The notes below the pieces were generated by a model. The model had not been told where the DNA came from and searched no databases. It worked only from the letters and a program-made list of their open reading frames with translations. From Caulobacter hibisci (GTDB lineage: Bacteria > Pseudomonadota > Alphaproteobacteria > Caulobacterales > Caulobacteraceae): a stretch of 64,000 bases of DNA. The stretch is from NCBI RefSeq assembly GCF_016135805.1, contig NZ_JADWOX010000013.1:1-64000 (forward strand), written 5' to 3'. This document shows, in pieces, positions 7,740 to 15,283 of this stretch. Each line of letters opens with the position of its first letter. Within the stretch, counting starts at the first letter, position 1. Position numbers and translations under genes: made by a program.

Positions 7740-7949
7740 CTAGAGGTCGCGTCCGCCGAGGCGGCCGCCGCCACGCGAAGAGGAGCCGCCCTTGCGGCCG
7801 GCATTGGCGGCCAGATCGCGATCCTTGGCGAAGCTTCGTTTTTCGCTGGGGACGCTTGCGCCGCCCTTGCGAGCTATCTCGCGGCGACGCTCCGGGTCCA
7901 TGGCGGCGAAGCCTCGGCGGCCACGGGGCCGTTCGCTGTCGAGGTCCAT
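7740..7949 (-). CDS. KGG-repeat stress-induced protein (YciG/GsiB-like)
   Basis: A 69-residue, highly basic and hydrophilic protein with the KGG motifs typical of bacterial general-stress proteins. Recognisable pieces are RGFAAMDPERRREIARKGG, NAGRKGG and a Gly/Ser/Arg tail. Such proteins are linked to desiccation and osmotic stress and resemble hydrophilins. AGGAG precedes the ATG. It lies 9 bases after a small proline-rich gene and is probably cotranscribed with it. Confidence 0.88.
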   Translation of the reverse strand: MDLDSERPRGRRGFAAMDPERRREIARKGGASVPSEKRSFAKDRDLAANAGRKGGSSSRGGGRLGGRDL

Positions 7950-7958
7950 GTCTTGCTC

Positions 7959-8126
7959 CTAGTCGGGACTGGTCACGGGAGGGAACGGAGCCGGATTGGC
8001 GCCATAGGGCCGGTCGTCGCCCGGCTGCACCGGGGGCGGCTGCGACGGAACTTCGTCGGGCGTGGAGCCCGGCGGATCGTCCGGCGTTTGCGGCTCGAGA
8101 GGCGGCGGGGCGGTGGGATCGGTCAT
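7959..8126 (-). CDS. Small proline-rich protein
   Basis: A 55-residue protein dominated by Pro, Asp, Thr and Ser (MTDPTAPPPLEPQTPDDPP), probably disordered. I do not recognise a family. The start at 8126 is favoured because GGAAG lies about nine bases upstream; an earlier in-frame ATG at 8207 would add 27 residues of different character. Its closeness to the KGG stress gene (9 bases) suggests a shared transcript and perhaps a stress role. Confidence 0.6.
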   Translation of the reverse strand: MTDPTAPPPLEPQTPDDPPGSTPDEVPSQPPPVQPGDDRPYGANPAPFPPVTSPD

Positions 8127-8218
8127 GGCGTCTTCCGGTGTTCCGGTGAAGTAACCGGTGAAGTCGCGTTCGGTTTCACGCAGCAGGCGAGACAAATGCA
8201 TCGGCAAGGACGATTGTC

Positions 8219-8917
8219 GTGCGGAACGTTAGGTTGAGAGTGATGCGCAAGACGACTGCGAAATCCGAAAATACCTCACTCTTTACAAGGCATTGGAAGC
8301 TCGGGGCGGGCTTCCTGGCGGGGCTCTTGGGGTGGGTTTTGGCCCGCCGAATGAATCTGCCCGGAAGCACGCATATTTTGATCGGCTGGGACGTCGGCGC
8401 CGCGATTTACGGCGTTTTGCTGTGGCGTCTGTTCCTCACCGCCGACGAGGCCAAGCTGCGGGCCAAGGCCGCGGCCGAGGACGAAGGGCGCTCGATCATG
8501 CTGCTGATCGTGCTGGCGGCGATCGCCGCCAGCTTGGCCGCGGTGGTGGCGGCGATGATCGGCGCGCGCTCGGCGACGGCGTCGGTCAAGGACCTGACGG
8601 CGGCCTGCGCGGGCGTGACCCTGCTCTTGTCATGGATCGTGCTGCACTCGGTGTTCGTGCTGCACTACGCCCACCGCCATTTCGGCGAGGGAGCGGGGAA
8701 GGGCGGGTTCGGCTTTCCCGGCGAGCCGGCCCGCACCTACAAGGACTTCGTCTACCTGGCCTTCAGCATAGGGGCGACCTTCCAGGTCTCCGACAACGAC
8801 GTGCGCACCGGGGCGCTGCGCAACCTCGTCACCGCCCATGCGGTGACGGCCTATTTCTACAACACCGCCATCCTGGCCCTGGGGATCAACATCATCGCCG
8901 GGGTCGTCAGCGGCTAA
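8219..8917 (+). CDS. DUF1345 integral membrane protein
   Basis: A 232-residue membrane protein of the DUF1345 family, function unknown. Membrane segments can be read at about residues 28-45 (AGFLAGLLGWVLA), 55-75, 92-118, 132-155 and 205-230. The soluble stretch KDFVYLAFSIGATFQVSDNDV is the family signature. The GTG at 8219 has AAGGA eight bases upstream; an ATG at 8243 is the alternative. It is divergent from the stress genes and convergent with the EF-hand lipoprotein gene, only 6 bases away. Confidence 0.85.
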   Translation: MRNVRLRVMRKTTAKSENTSLFTRHWKLGAGFLAGLLGWVLARRMNLPGSTHILIGWDVGAAIYGVLLWRLFLTADEAKLRAKAAAEDEGRSIMLLIVLAAIAASLAAVVAAMIGARSATASVKDLTAACAGVTLLLSWIVLHSVFVLHYAHRHFGEGAGKGGFGFPGEPARTYKDFVYLAFSIGATFQVSDNDVRTGALRNLVTAHAVTAYFYNTAILALGINIIAGVVSG

Positions 8918-8923
8918 GGCGGC

Positions 8924-9715
8924 TTAGCCGCGAGGCGGGGGACCGCCGCGGCCGCGACCACGACCGCCCTTGCCGCCGCGATCGTCGCCTTCGCCGTCGA
9001 GGATCTTCTGCATGGCGGTCTTGGGCAGCTCGGCCAGGGTCAGGCGTCCGTCGCCGTCCTTGTCGAGCAGCTTGAAGCGCGAGGCGGCGGCCTTGGCCTC
9101 CTCGTCGCGGGTGACGCGGCGATTGAAGTCGGCGTCGGCGCCCATGACCGGCTGCGGCTCGGCCAGCAGGGCGAAGGGCGTGGCGCCCAGCAGCATGTTG
9201 CCCAGGCCGTTGGGACGCCGGCGCGGGCCGTCGCCGCCCGGACCGCCGTCTTCACCGCCGGAGGGCGCTTCCATCGCCTGCTGCGGCATGGCCGAGGCCT
9301 GGACGATCTCCGGCGCGATGGTCCGCTCGTAGGTCGAGACCTCGAAGCCGTCGAGCACGCCCGACTTGTCGGTGTCGAGGCGATCGAAGAAGCGCAGGGA
9401 GTCGGCGACGAACTCGGCCTTGGTCAGGGCGCCGTCGTGATCGGCGTCGGCGCCGGCGAACCAGGCCGCGACGGGATAGGGCTGGCCGCCCTCGGCGCGG
9501 AACGGCTCGCCCGCCGGGCTGATGAACACCTGCTTGCCGCCGCCGCCCGGACCGCCGGGGCCGCGAGGACCGCCTTCGCCAGGAGGCGGGCCGAAGCCGG
9601 GGCGACCGCCGGGTCCGCCCTGAGGACCGCCCGGAGGGCCGTCGGACGGCCCGCTGGCGCAGGCGGCGAGCGACAGGGCGGCGATGGCCAGGAAGGGCAG
9701 GGCGCGTGCGGTCAT
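8924..9715 (-). CDS. EF-hand lipoprotein
   Basis: A 263-residue predicted lipoprotein: hydrophobic signal and lipobox LAAC (Cys about 19), then a long Gly/Pro-rich linker (GGPQGGPGGRPGFGPPPGEG). Calcium-binding-type loops follow: DADHDGALTKAEF, DTDKSGVLDGFEV, a weaker DADFNRRVTRDEE and DKDGDGRLTLAEL. The C-terminus is Gly/Arg-rich. EF-hand proteins bind Ca2+ at Asp/Asn-rich loops, so a surface or periplasmic calcium-binding role is reasonable. It lies just downstream of a sensor kinase/response regulator pair on the same strand (77-base gap), and a second EF-hand gene lies on the other side. Confidence 0.85.
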   Translation of the reverse strand: MTARALPFLAIAALSLAACASGPSDGPPGGPQGGPGGRPGFGPPPGEGGPRGPGGPGGGGKQVFISPAGEPFRAEGGQPYPVAAWFAGADADHDGALTKAEFVADSLRFFDRLDTDKSGVLDGFEVSTYERTIAPEIVQASAMPQQAMEAPSGGEDGGPGGDGPRRRPNGLGNMLLGATPFALLAEPQPVMGADADFNRRVTRDEEAKAAASRFKLLDKDGDGRLTLAELPKTAMQKILDGEGDDRGGKGGRGRGRGGPPPRG

Positions 9716-9792
9716 GGAAGAACTCCTTCCCGTCGCTTGAAGCGGCGCCGCATTGCGCTCTGATGTCGGCGACGCAACAGTCCTGCTCGTGC

Positions 9793-11262
9793 TTAGGCCG
9801 GAAGGGTCACGCGCGCGCGCAGCCCGCCTTCGGGGCGGTTGGACAGGGACACGTCGCCGCCGTGGGCGCGGGCCAGGGAGCGGACCACGGCTAGGCCGAG
9901 GCCGATGCCGCCGGTTTCGCGGTTGCGTGAGGGCTCGCCGCGGAAGAACGGCTCGAACACCCGCTCCAGCTCGGCCGCCGGCACGCCGGGGCCGTCGTCG
10001 TCGATCTCGATCACGGCGCAGTCGTCCTCGCGATAGACCCGGCCGCGGGCGGAGCCGCCGTACTTCAGGGCGTTCTCGACCAGGTTGGTGACCAGGCGCT
10101 TGAGGGCGATCGGGTCGCCCTCGACGACGATCTTCTGGCTGTCCTCGGCGACGGCGTTTCCGCCGGTCTCGGCGGTCTCGTCCATGACGCTTTCCAGCAG
10201 GGAGGCCAGCTCCAGCTTGGTGCGCTCGGCCTCGCGGCTGGTGTCGCGCACGAAGGCCAGGGTGGCCGAGATCATCGCCTCCATCTGGTCGATGTCGGCT
10301 TCCAGCTTGGTGCGGACCTCTTCGGGCGCGGCCTCGATGCGGAATCGCAGGCGGGTCAGGGGCGTGCGCAGGTCGTGGGCGATCGCGCCGATCATGGCGG
10401 TGCGATCCTCGACATAGCGGCGCAGGCGCTCCTGCATGTTGTTGAAGGCGCTGGAGGCCGCGTTGACCTCGGCCGAGCCCGACAGGCTGAGCGGCGGCGC
10501 GCGCGGGTCCCGGCCCAGGCGCTCGGCGGCGGCGGCGAAGGCTGTGATCGGCCCGGCCAGGCGGCGGGCGAACAGCCAGGCCAGCGGCGAGACGGCCAGC
10601 ACCGACAGGGCCAGGATCAGCAGGATGCGCTGCTGCCAGCTGTCGAAGCGGAAGGTGGGCTTGGGCTCGACGACCAGCCAGCCTCCGTCGGCCTGACGGA
10701 CGCCCAGCTCGAAGTCGCCGAACAGGAAGGGCTCCTCGCGCATCATCGCCGCCAGGCGCTCAGCCTGGGAGGACGCACGCAGGCCGGGCGGCGGGCCGCC
10801 GATGCCGTCCGGTCCGCCCGGGCCGGGGCCAGGGCCAGGCCCGGGGCCGCGCGGACCGCCGGGCTCGCCGGACGGCGGCGGGGGAGGGGTCTTCTGCCGC
10901 TGGGTGCGCACGAAGAAGCGCGGGCCGTTGTCGGTGAGGATCGAGATCCGATCGACCGGCACGCCGAGGTCGCGGCCGACGGCGGCCTTGAACTCGGCCC
11001 GGCGCGGGGAGTCGTCCGCGTCGAGCTTCATGGCCGAGCGGTGGCGGATGACCAGCGGCCGGCCGTCGCGCGCGTGCACGGTCTGGCCGCTCTTCACCGT
11101 CCGGACGATCTCGCTGAGGCGATAGAACTCCGGCGGCGGCGGCGGCAGGGTGAAGATGACCGCGATGGCGATCAGCTGCGCCGCCACCAGGGTCACGATC
11201 ACCAGTCCCAGGGCCTGGGCGAACAGGGGGGCGCCGCCACGCCCCGGGACCGCTAGTCTCAT
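9793..11262 (-). CDS. Sensor histidine kinase with Pro/Gly-rich sensor loop
   Basis: A 489-residue membrane kinase partnered with the regulator at 11259-12026. Order: TM1 about 14-38, a periplasmic domain of roughly 165 residues, TM2 about 225-245, HAMP (RRLAGPITAFAAAAERLG), HisKA with phospho-accepting His in AIAHDLRTPLTRLRF, and an ATPase domain with N-box NLVENALKYG, DDGPGVP and GGIGLGLAVV. The sensor domain holds an unusual run of Pro and Gly-Pro repeats that resembles the linker of the neighbouring EF-hand lipoprotein. The start overlaps the regulator's stop as ATGA, so the two are translationally coupled. The stimulus is unknown. Confidence 0.93.
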   Translation of the reverse strand: MRLAVPGRGGAPLFAQALGLVIVTLVAAQLIAIAVIFTLPPPPPEFYRLSEIVRTVKSGQTVHARDGRPLVIRHRSAMKLDADDSPRRAEFKAAVGRDLGVPVDRISILTDNGPRFFVRTQRQKTPPPPPSGEPGGPRGPGPGPGPGPGGPDGIGGPPPGLRASSQAERLAAMMREEPFLFGDFELGVRQADGGWLVVEPKPTFRFDSWQQRILLILALSVLAVSPLAWLFARRLAGPITAFAAAAERLGRDPRAPPLSLSGSAEVNAASSAFNNMQERLRRYVEDRTAMIGAIAHDLRTPLTRLRFRIEAAPEEVRTKLEADIDQMEAMISATLAFVRDTSREAERTKLELASLLESVMDETAETGGNAVAEDSQKIVVEGDPIALKRLVTNLVENALKYGGSARGRVYREDDCAVIEIDDDGPGVPAAELERVFEPFFRGEPSRNRETGGIGLGLAVVRSLARAHGGDVSLSNRPEGGLRARVTLPA

Positions 11263-12026
11263 GGCGTGCGGGTGACCTTGGGCGTGAACATGTAGCCCTC
11301 GCTGCGGATCGTGCGGATCAGTTCGCCGCCGCCGCCGTCGTCGAGCTTGCGGCGCAGGCGGCTGATCTGGACGTCGATGGCGCGGTCGTAGGCGTCGCTG
11401 TCGCGGCCACGGGCCAGGTCCAGCAGCTGGTCGCGGGTCAGGACGCGCTGCGGGCGTTCGACGAAGGCGCGCAGCAGCGAGAACTCGCCGCTCGACAGGT
11501 TGACCACCACCGACTGCGGCGAGCGCAGTTCGCGGCGGACCAGGTCCAGGCGCCAGCCGGCGAACTCGCAGGCCGCGCCCATGGTGTCGTCGCTGGAGCG
11601 CGGCTCGGCGCGGCGGCGCAGAACGGCGCGGACGCGGGCCAGCAGTTCGCGCGGGTTGCACGGCTTGGGCAGGTAGTCGTCGGCGCCGAGCTCGAGGCCG
11701 ACGATGCGGTCGGTCTCCTCGCCCATGGCCGAGAGCATGATGATGGCGGGACCGTCCTGCGCCGCGAGGCGGCGGCAGATGGCCAGGCCGTCTTCGCCGG
11801 GCAGCATGACGTCGAGCACGACGAGATCGACGGGGCCCTTGGCGAGCGCCTGTTCCATAGTGCGGGCGTCCTGAGCCGCGTCGACGACGTAGCCGTGGCG
11901 GACCAGGAAGTCGGAGACGACGTCGCGGATGCCGGGATCGTCATCGACGATCAGGATGCGGGCGCCGGCGCCCTTGGTGGTGTCCGCGGCGACGGCGGAC
12001 GAGGCTGTGGTCGGGGAGGTGTCCAT
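11259..12026 (-). CDS. OmpR-family response regulator
   Basis: A 255-residue two-component regulator. The receiver domain (about 22-140) has the acidic pair in ILIVDDDPGIRD, phospho-acceptor Asp in DLVVLDVMLPGEDG and Lys in YLPKPCNP. The C-terminal winged-helix DNA-binding domain (about 155-250) ends with DVQISRLRRKLDD and IRSEGYMFTP. An N-terminal stretch of some 20 Thr/Ala/Ser residues precedes the receiver. Its gene is first in the operon with the kinase and is divergent from an EF-hand gene 104 bases away, so it may regulate that gene. Confidence 0.94.
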   Translation of the reverse strand: MDTSPTTASSAVAADTTKGAGARILIVDDDPGIRDVVSDFLVRHGYVVDAAQDARTMEQALAKGPVDLVVLDVMLPGEDGLAICRRLAAQDGPAIIMLSAMGEETDRIVGLELGADDYLPKPCNPRELLARVRAVLRRRAEPRSSDDTMGAACEFAGWRLDLVRRELRSPQSVVVNLSSGEFSLLRAFVERPQRVLTRDQLLDLARGRDSDAYDRAIDVQISRLRRKLDDGGGGELIRTIRSEGYMFTPKVTRTP

Positions 12027-12130
12027 ATCGTTGGTCCTTTCATGCCCCTGTCACCGTCAGATTTCACGCTTGCAACAGCCGCGCAACCTGATCGTGACTC
12101 CCTAGCGTCAAATCGCCACGGAGCTTTTCC

Positions 12131-12568
12131 ATGAACCGACTCGTTCCCGCCGTCCTGGGCCTGTCCCTGCTGGCCGCCACGGCCGTCCACGCCCAGCCTG
12201 GCCAGGGCGGTCCCGGCGGCATGCGCGGCCCCGACGCCGACGGCGACGGCGCGGTGACCGCCGCGGAGTACGACGCCTTCGCGCTGCAACGCTTCGAGCG
12301 CTTCGACGCCAACAAGGACGGGGTGATCGACGCGGCCGAGATCGACGCGATCAAGAAGCGTTTCGAGGAGCGCGAGGGCCAGGGCGGCGGCGGTTTCGGC
12401 GCCCGGATGCTGGCCCAGCTGGCGGCGCAGGACGCCGACAAGGACGGCAAGATCACCAAGGACGAGGCCCTGGCCGCGGCCCGCGACCAGTTCGCCAAGT
12501 CCGACGCCAACAAGGACGGCAAGCTGACCGGCGACGAGTTCCGCATGGGACCGCCGCCGCAGCGCTAG
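12131..12568 (+). CDS. Secreted EF-hand protein
   Basis: A 145-residue exported protein. A cleavable signal peptide (MNRLVPAVLGLSLLAATA, cleavage near VHAQ) precedes a short Gly-rich stretch and four EF-hand-type loops: DADGDGAVTAAEY, DANKDGVIDAAEI, DADKDGKITKDEA and DANKDGKLTGDEF. All have good calcium-ligand spacing, so the mature protein probably binds calcium in the periplasm. It is divergent from the response regulator, which makes it a likely regulatory target. Confidence 0.9.
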   Translation: MNRLVPAVLGLSLLAATAVHAQPGQGGPGGMRGPDADGDGAVTAAEYDAFALQRFERFDANKDGVIDAAEIDAIKKRFEEREGQGGGGFGARMLAQLAAQDADKDGKITKDEALAAARDQFAKSDANKDGKLTGDEFRMGPPPQR

Positions 12569-12587
12569 TTCGGGGCTCGCGGACGCC

Positions 12588-12672
12588 GGCGGCTCGTCCT
12601 TCGACAAGGTCGGGATGAGCCGCCAGGGGTGTCGGTGGAGGGGCGCGCCCCGAGCCTGTCGAAGGGCGGGGG
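12588..12672. repeat. Palindromic intergenic repeat, TCCTTCGACA family
   Basis: A hairpin (GGCGGCTC at 12588-12595 pairing with GAGCCGCC at 12617-12624) encloses TCCTTCGACAAGGTCGGGAT. A second element, GAGCCTGTCGAAGGGC, follows about 25 bases later in inverted orientation. The same core words recur at 42918-43014 and 51440-51532. Lies between the EF-hand gene and the convergent MBL-fold gene. Confidence 0.75.
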
Positions 12673-12701
12673 TCTGCCCGTTCCGGAAATGTCTTGGAAT
12701 A

Positions 12702-13412
12702 TCAGCCCGGCGAGCGGTTCACCGGCGCCGCGTAGCCGGGGCCCTTCATGGCGGCGACCGCGCGGTCGCCGACGAAGGGGTTGTTCCGCCGCTCGGCCCC
12801 GAAGCTCGACATCGGGCCATGGCCCGGCACGAAGCGCACGTCGTCGCCCAGCGGCCACAGCTTGCCGGTGATGGCGTCGATCAGGTCCTGGTGGTTGCCG
12901 CGCGGGAAGTCGGTGCGGCCGATCGAGCCTTGGAACAGCACGTCGCCGACCTGGGCGAACTTCATCTCGCGATGGAAGAAGATCACGTGCCCCGGCGTAT
13001 GGCCCGGGCAGTGCAGGACCTCGAACTGCGTCTCGCCCAGGGTGACCACGTCGCCGTCCTCCAGCCAGCGGTCGGGCACGAAGATGCGGGCCTCGGGCAC
13101 GCCGTACATCTCGCCGCTTTCCTGGATGCGATCGATCCAGAACTGGTCGTCCTTGTGCGGCCCCTCGATGGGAACGCCGGTCCTGGCCTTCAGCTCGGCC
13201 GCGCCGCCGGCGTGGTCCATGTGGCCGTGGGTGATCCAGATCTTCTCCAGGGTCAGGCCCTGCTCGGCCAGGGCCTTGAGCAGGCGGTCGACCTCGCCGC
13301 CCGGATCGATGACAGCGGCCTTTTTCGTCCTGGAGCACCAGACGATCGTGCAGTTCTGCTGCAGCGGCGTGACCGGGGCGATGACGGCGCGGATCGGCGG
13401 TTCCTGGCTCAC
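12702..13412 (-). CDS. MBL-fold hydrolase, glyoxalase II-like
   Basis: A 236-residue metallo-beta-lactamase-fold enzyme of the small glyoxalase II/YcbL type. It has the metal-binding signature THGHMDHAGG, a further His in CPGHTPGH, and the DVLFQGSIGRTDFP segment characteristic of this branch. Likely reactions are hydrolysis of thioesters such as S-lactoylglutathione. The GTG at 13412 is chosen because GGAG lies six bases upstream and the product starts MSQEPPIRAVIAPVTP; a TTG at 13424 overlaps the Shine-Dalgarno. It follows the permease terminator, so it is probably an independent unit. Confidence 0.85.
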   Translation of the reverse strand: MSQEPPIRAVIAPVTPLQQNCTIVWCSRTKKAAVIDPGGEVDRLLKALAEQGLTLEKIWITHGHMDHAGGAAELKARTGVPIEGPHKDDQFWIDRIQESGEMYGVPEARIFVPDRWLEDGDVVTLGETQFEVLHCPGHTPGHVIFFHREMKFAQVGDVLFQGSIGRTDFPRGNHQDLIDAITGKLWPLGDDVRFVPGHGPMSSFGAERRNNPFVGDRAVAAMKGPGYAAPVNRSPG

Positions 13413-13422
13413 GGCGAACTCC

Positions 13423-13456
13423 AAACGAAAACGGGCGGGACCCGAAGATCCCGCCC
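13423..13456 (-). terminator. Rho-independent terminator after the permease
   Basis: An 8-bp GC stem (GGGCGGGA at 13433-13440 with TCCCGCCC at 13449-13456) is followed, on the minus strand, by GTTTTCGTTT. It ends the permease transcript just before the MBL-fold gene. Confidence 0.88.
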
Positions 13457-13485
13457 GCTCTGAACTAGAGACTACCGTCTCGAGA

Positions 13486-15102
13486 TCAAGACCGTTCCTC
13501 GGGCGAACCCGGGGCCGGAGCGCCCGGCATCGGCGGAACCGAGGTGCCCGGCGCCTCGACGGCCAGTTCCGGCACGTCGGTGAGGCCGCGGCCCAGGTGG
13601 CTCTTGCGGATGCCGTAGGCCAGATAGATCACCAGGCCCAGCGCGCCCCAGATCGGCAGCACCAGCATGGCTTCCAGCGGCAGGTTGAAGTAGAGGGCCG
13701 CGCAGCCGACCATGGCCAGCGGGGCCACGACCCAGATCGCCGGCGTCTTGAACGGACGCGGACGGTTCGGATCCTTCACCCGCAGCACCATCACCGCGAT
13801 CGCCACCATGAAGAAGGCGAACAGGGTGCCGGAGTTGGAGATGTCGGCCAGCTGGCCGACCGGGAAGAAGGCCGCGGCGATGGCCACGAACACGCCGGTG
13901 ACCATGGTCACGATGTGCGGGGTCTTGAACTTCGGGTGGATGCTGGCGAGCTTCTCCGGCAGCAGGCCGTCGCGGGCCATGACGAAGAAGATGCGGGTCT
14001 GGCCGTAGATCATCATCAGGATGACCGAGGGCAGGGCCAGGTTGGCGGCCAGGCCGAGCAGGTTGCCGACGACGGGCCAGTTGATCTCGCGCAGCACGTG
14101 GGCGAGGGCTTCGTTCGAGCAGACCAGGCGGTCGCTGTTGGCGGCCAGCGAGCAGGCGGCCTGGAAGGCGGCCGAGCCGGGCTGGACGGCCGAGCCGTCG
14201 GCGCCGAGCACCGGCTGGGCGCCGATCGCGCCGATCGCGCCGGAGGCCACCAGCAGGTAGAACACGGTGCAGAGCGCCAGGCTGCCGATCAGGCCGATAG
14301 GCACGTTGCGCTGCGGGTTCTTGGTCTCTTCGGCGGCGGTCGAGACCGCGTCGAAGCCCACATAGGCGAAGAAGATCGAGGCCGCGGCGCCGACGATGCC
14401 CATGCCGGTGGTGCCGTGCGGACCGAACCAGCCGTTGGGGGCGAACGGCGAGAAGTTGCCGCTCTTGATGGCCGGGATGGTCAGGATGATGAAGGCGGTC
14501 AGGGCGGTGACCTTGATGGCCACCAGCACGGCGTTGACGCGGGCGCTCTCGGTGGTGCCGACGACCAGCAGGGCGGTCACGGCCAGGGCCACGATGATCG
14601 CCGGAACGTTGACGATGCCGGCGCTGAAGTCGGCGACCGGGATGAAGCCGTTCATCGACCAGGCCGGACCTGCCTTGAGCAAGACGGGCCACTGGAAGCC
14701 CAGCGCGTTCTCGATCAGGCCGAGGAAGTAGCCGGACCAGCCGGCCGAGACGGCGCTGGCGGCGACGGCGTATTCGAGGATCAGCGCCCAACCGACCATC
14801 CAGGCCAGCGGCTCGCCCATCACGGCGTAGGAGTAGGTGTAGGCCGAGCCCGAGACGGGGACCATCGAGGCCAGTTCGGAGTAGCAGAGCGCGGCGATGG
14901 CGCAGACGGCGCCGGCGATCACGAAGCTCCAGATCATCCCGGGGCCGGCCTTCTGGGCGGCGGCGGCGGTCAGAACGAAGATCCCGGTGCCGATGATGGC
15001 GCCAACCCCCAGCAGCGTCAGCTGGATCGGTCCGAGCGAGCGATGAAGGGATTTTTTCTCAGCCGTCGCTAGGATCGCATCAAGCGATTTTACGCGCCAC
15101 AT
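13486..15102 (-). CDS. APC-superfamily amino-acid permease
   Basis: A 538-residue inner-membrane transporter of the cationic-amino-acid-transporter branch of the APC superfamily. The N-terminal TM1 motif GVGAIIGTGIFVLT is characteristic, followed by SELASMVPVSGSAYTYSY and GFDAVSTAAEETKNPQRNVP. About 12 to 14 hydrophobic segments can be read. The cytoplasmic C-terminal tail is Pro-rich (PPMPGAPAPGSPEE). Amino-acid/proton symport is likely, but the substrate cannot be decided. A clear terminator follows. Confidence 0.92.
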   Translation of the reverse strand: MWRVKSLDAILATAEKKSLHRSLGPIQLTLLGVGAIIGTGIFVLTAAAAQKAGPGMIWSFVIAGAVCAIAALCYSELASMVPVSGSAYTYSYAVMGEPLAWMVGWALILEYAVAASAVSAGWSGYFLGLIENALGFQWPVLLKAGPAWSMNGFIPVADFSAGIVNVPAIIVALAVTALLVVGTTESARVNAVLVAIKVTALTAFIILTIPAIKSGNFSPFAPNGWFGPHGTTGMGIVGAAASIFFAYVGFDAVSTAAEETKNPQRNVPIGLIGSLALCTVFYLLVASGAIGAIGAQPVLGADGSAVQPGSAAFQAACSLAANSDRLVCSNEALAHVLREINWPVVGNLLGLAANLALPSVILMMIYGQTRIFFVMARDGLLPEKLASIHPKFKTPHIVTMVTGVFVAIAAAFFPVGQLADISNSGTLFAFFMVAIAVMVLRVKDPNRPRPFKTPAIWVVAPLAMVGCAALYFNLPLEAMLVLPIWGALGLVIYLAYGIRKSHLGRGLTDVPELAVEAPGTSVPPMPGAPAPGSPEERS

Positions 15103-15283
15103 AGTTCCTCCTGGATAGGCAAGACTCCCCCCCGGGGGTCGCCTTTAGAAAATTTTGCGGACGGTGACCCGTTTATGAGCATGGGGTCAAGGCCGCGCCT
15201 CCGAAGCGCGTAAATGTTCTCCTCGCCCAGGCGTCGTCCAGTGCTGCTTGGCGTTCATCCCCAGCCCAGCTAAAGCCGGCGCG

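Noticed and set aside
13472-14791. A second 439-codon frame within the permease
   Set aside because: Arg/Pro/Gly-rich shadow of the permease, which has proper transmembrane pattern.
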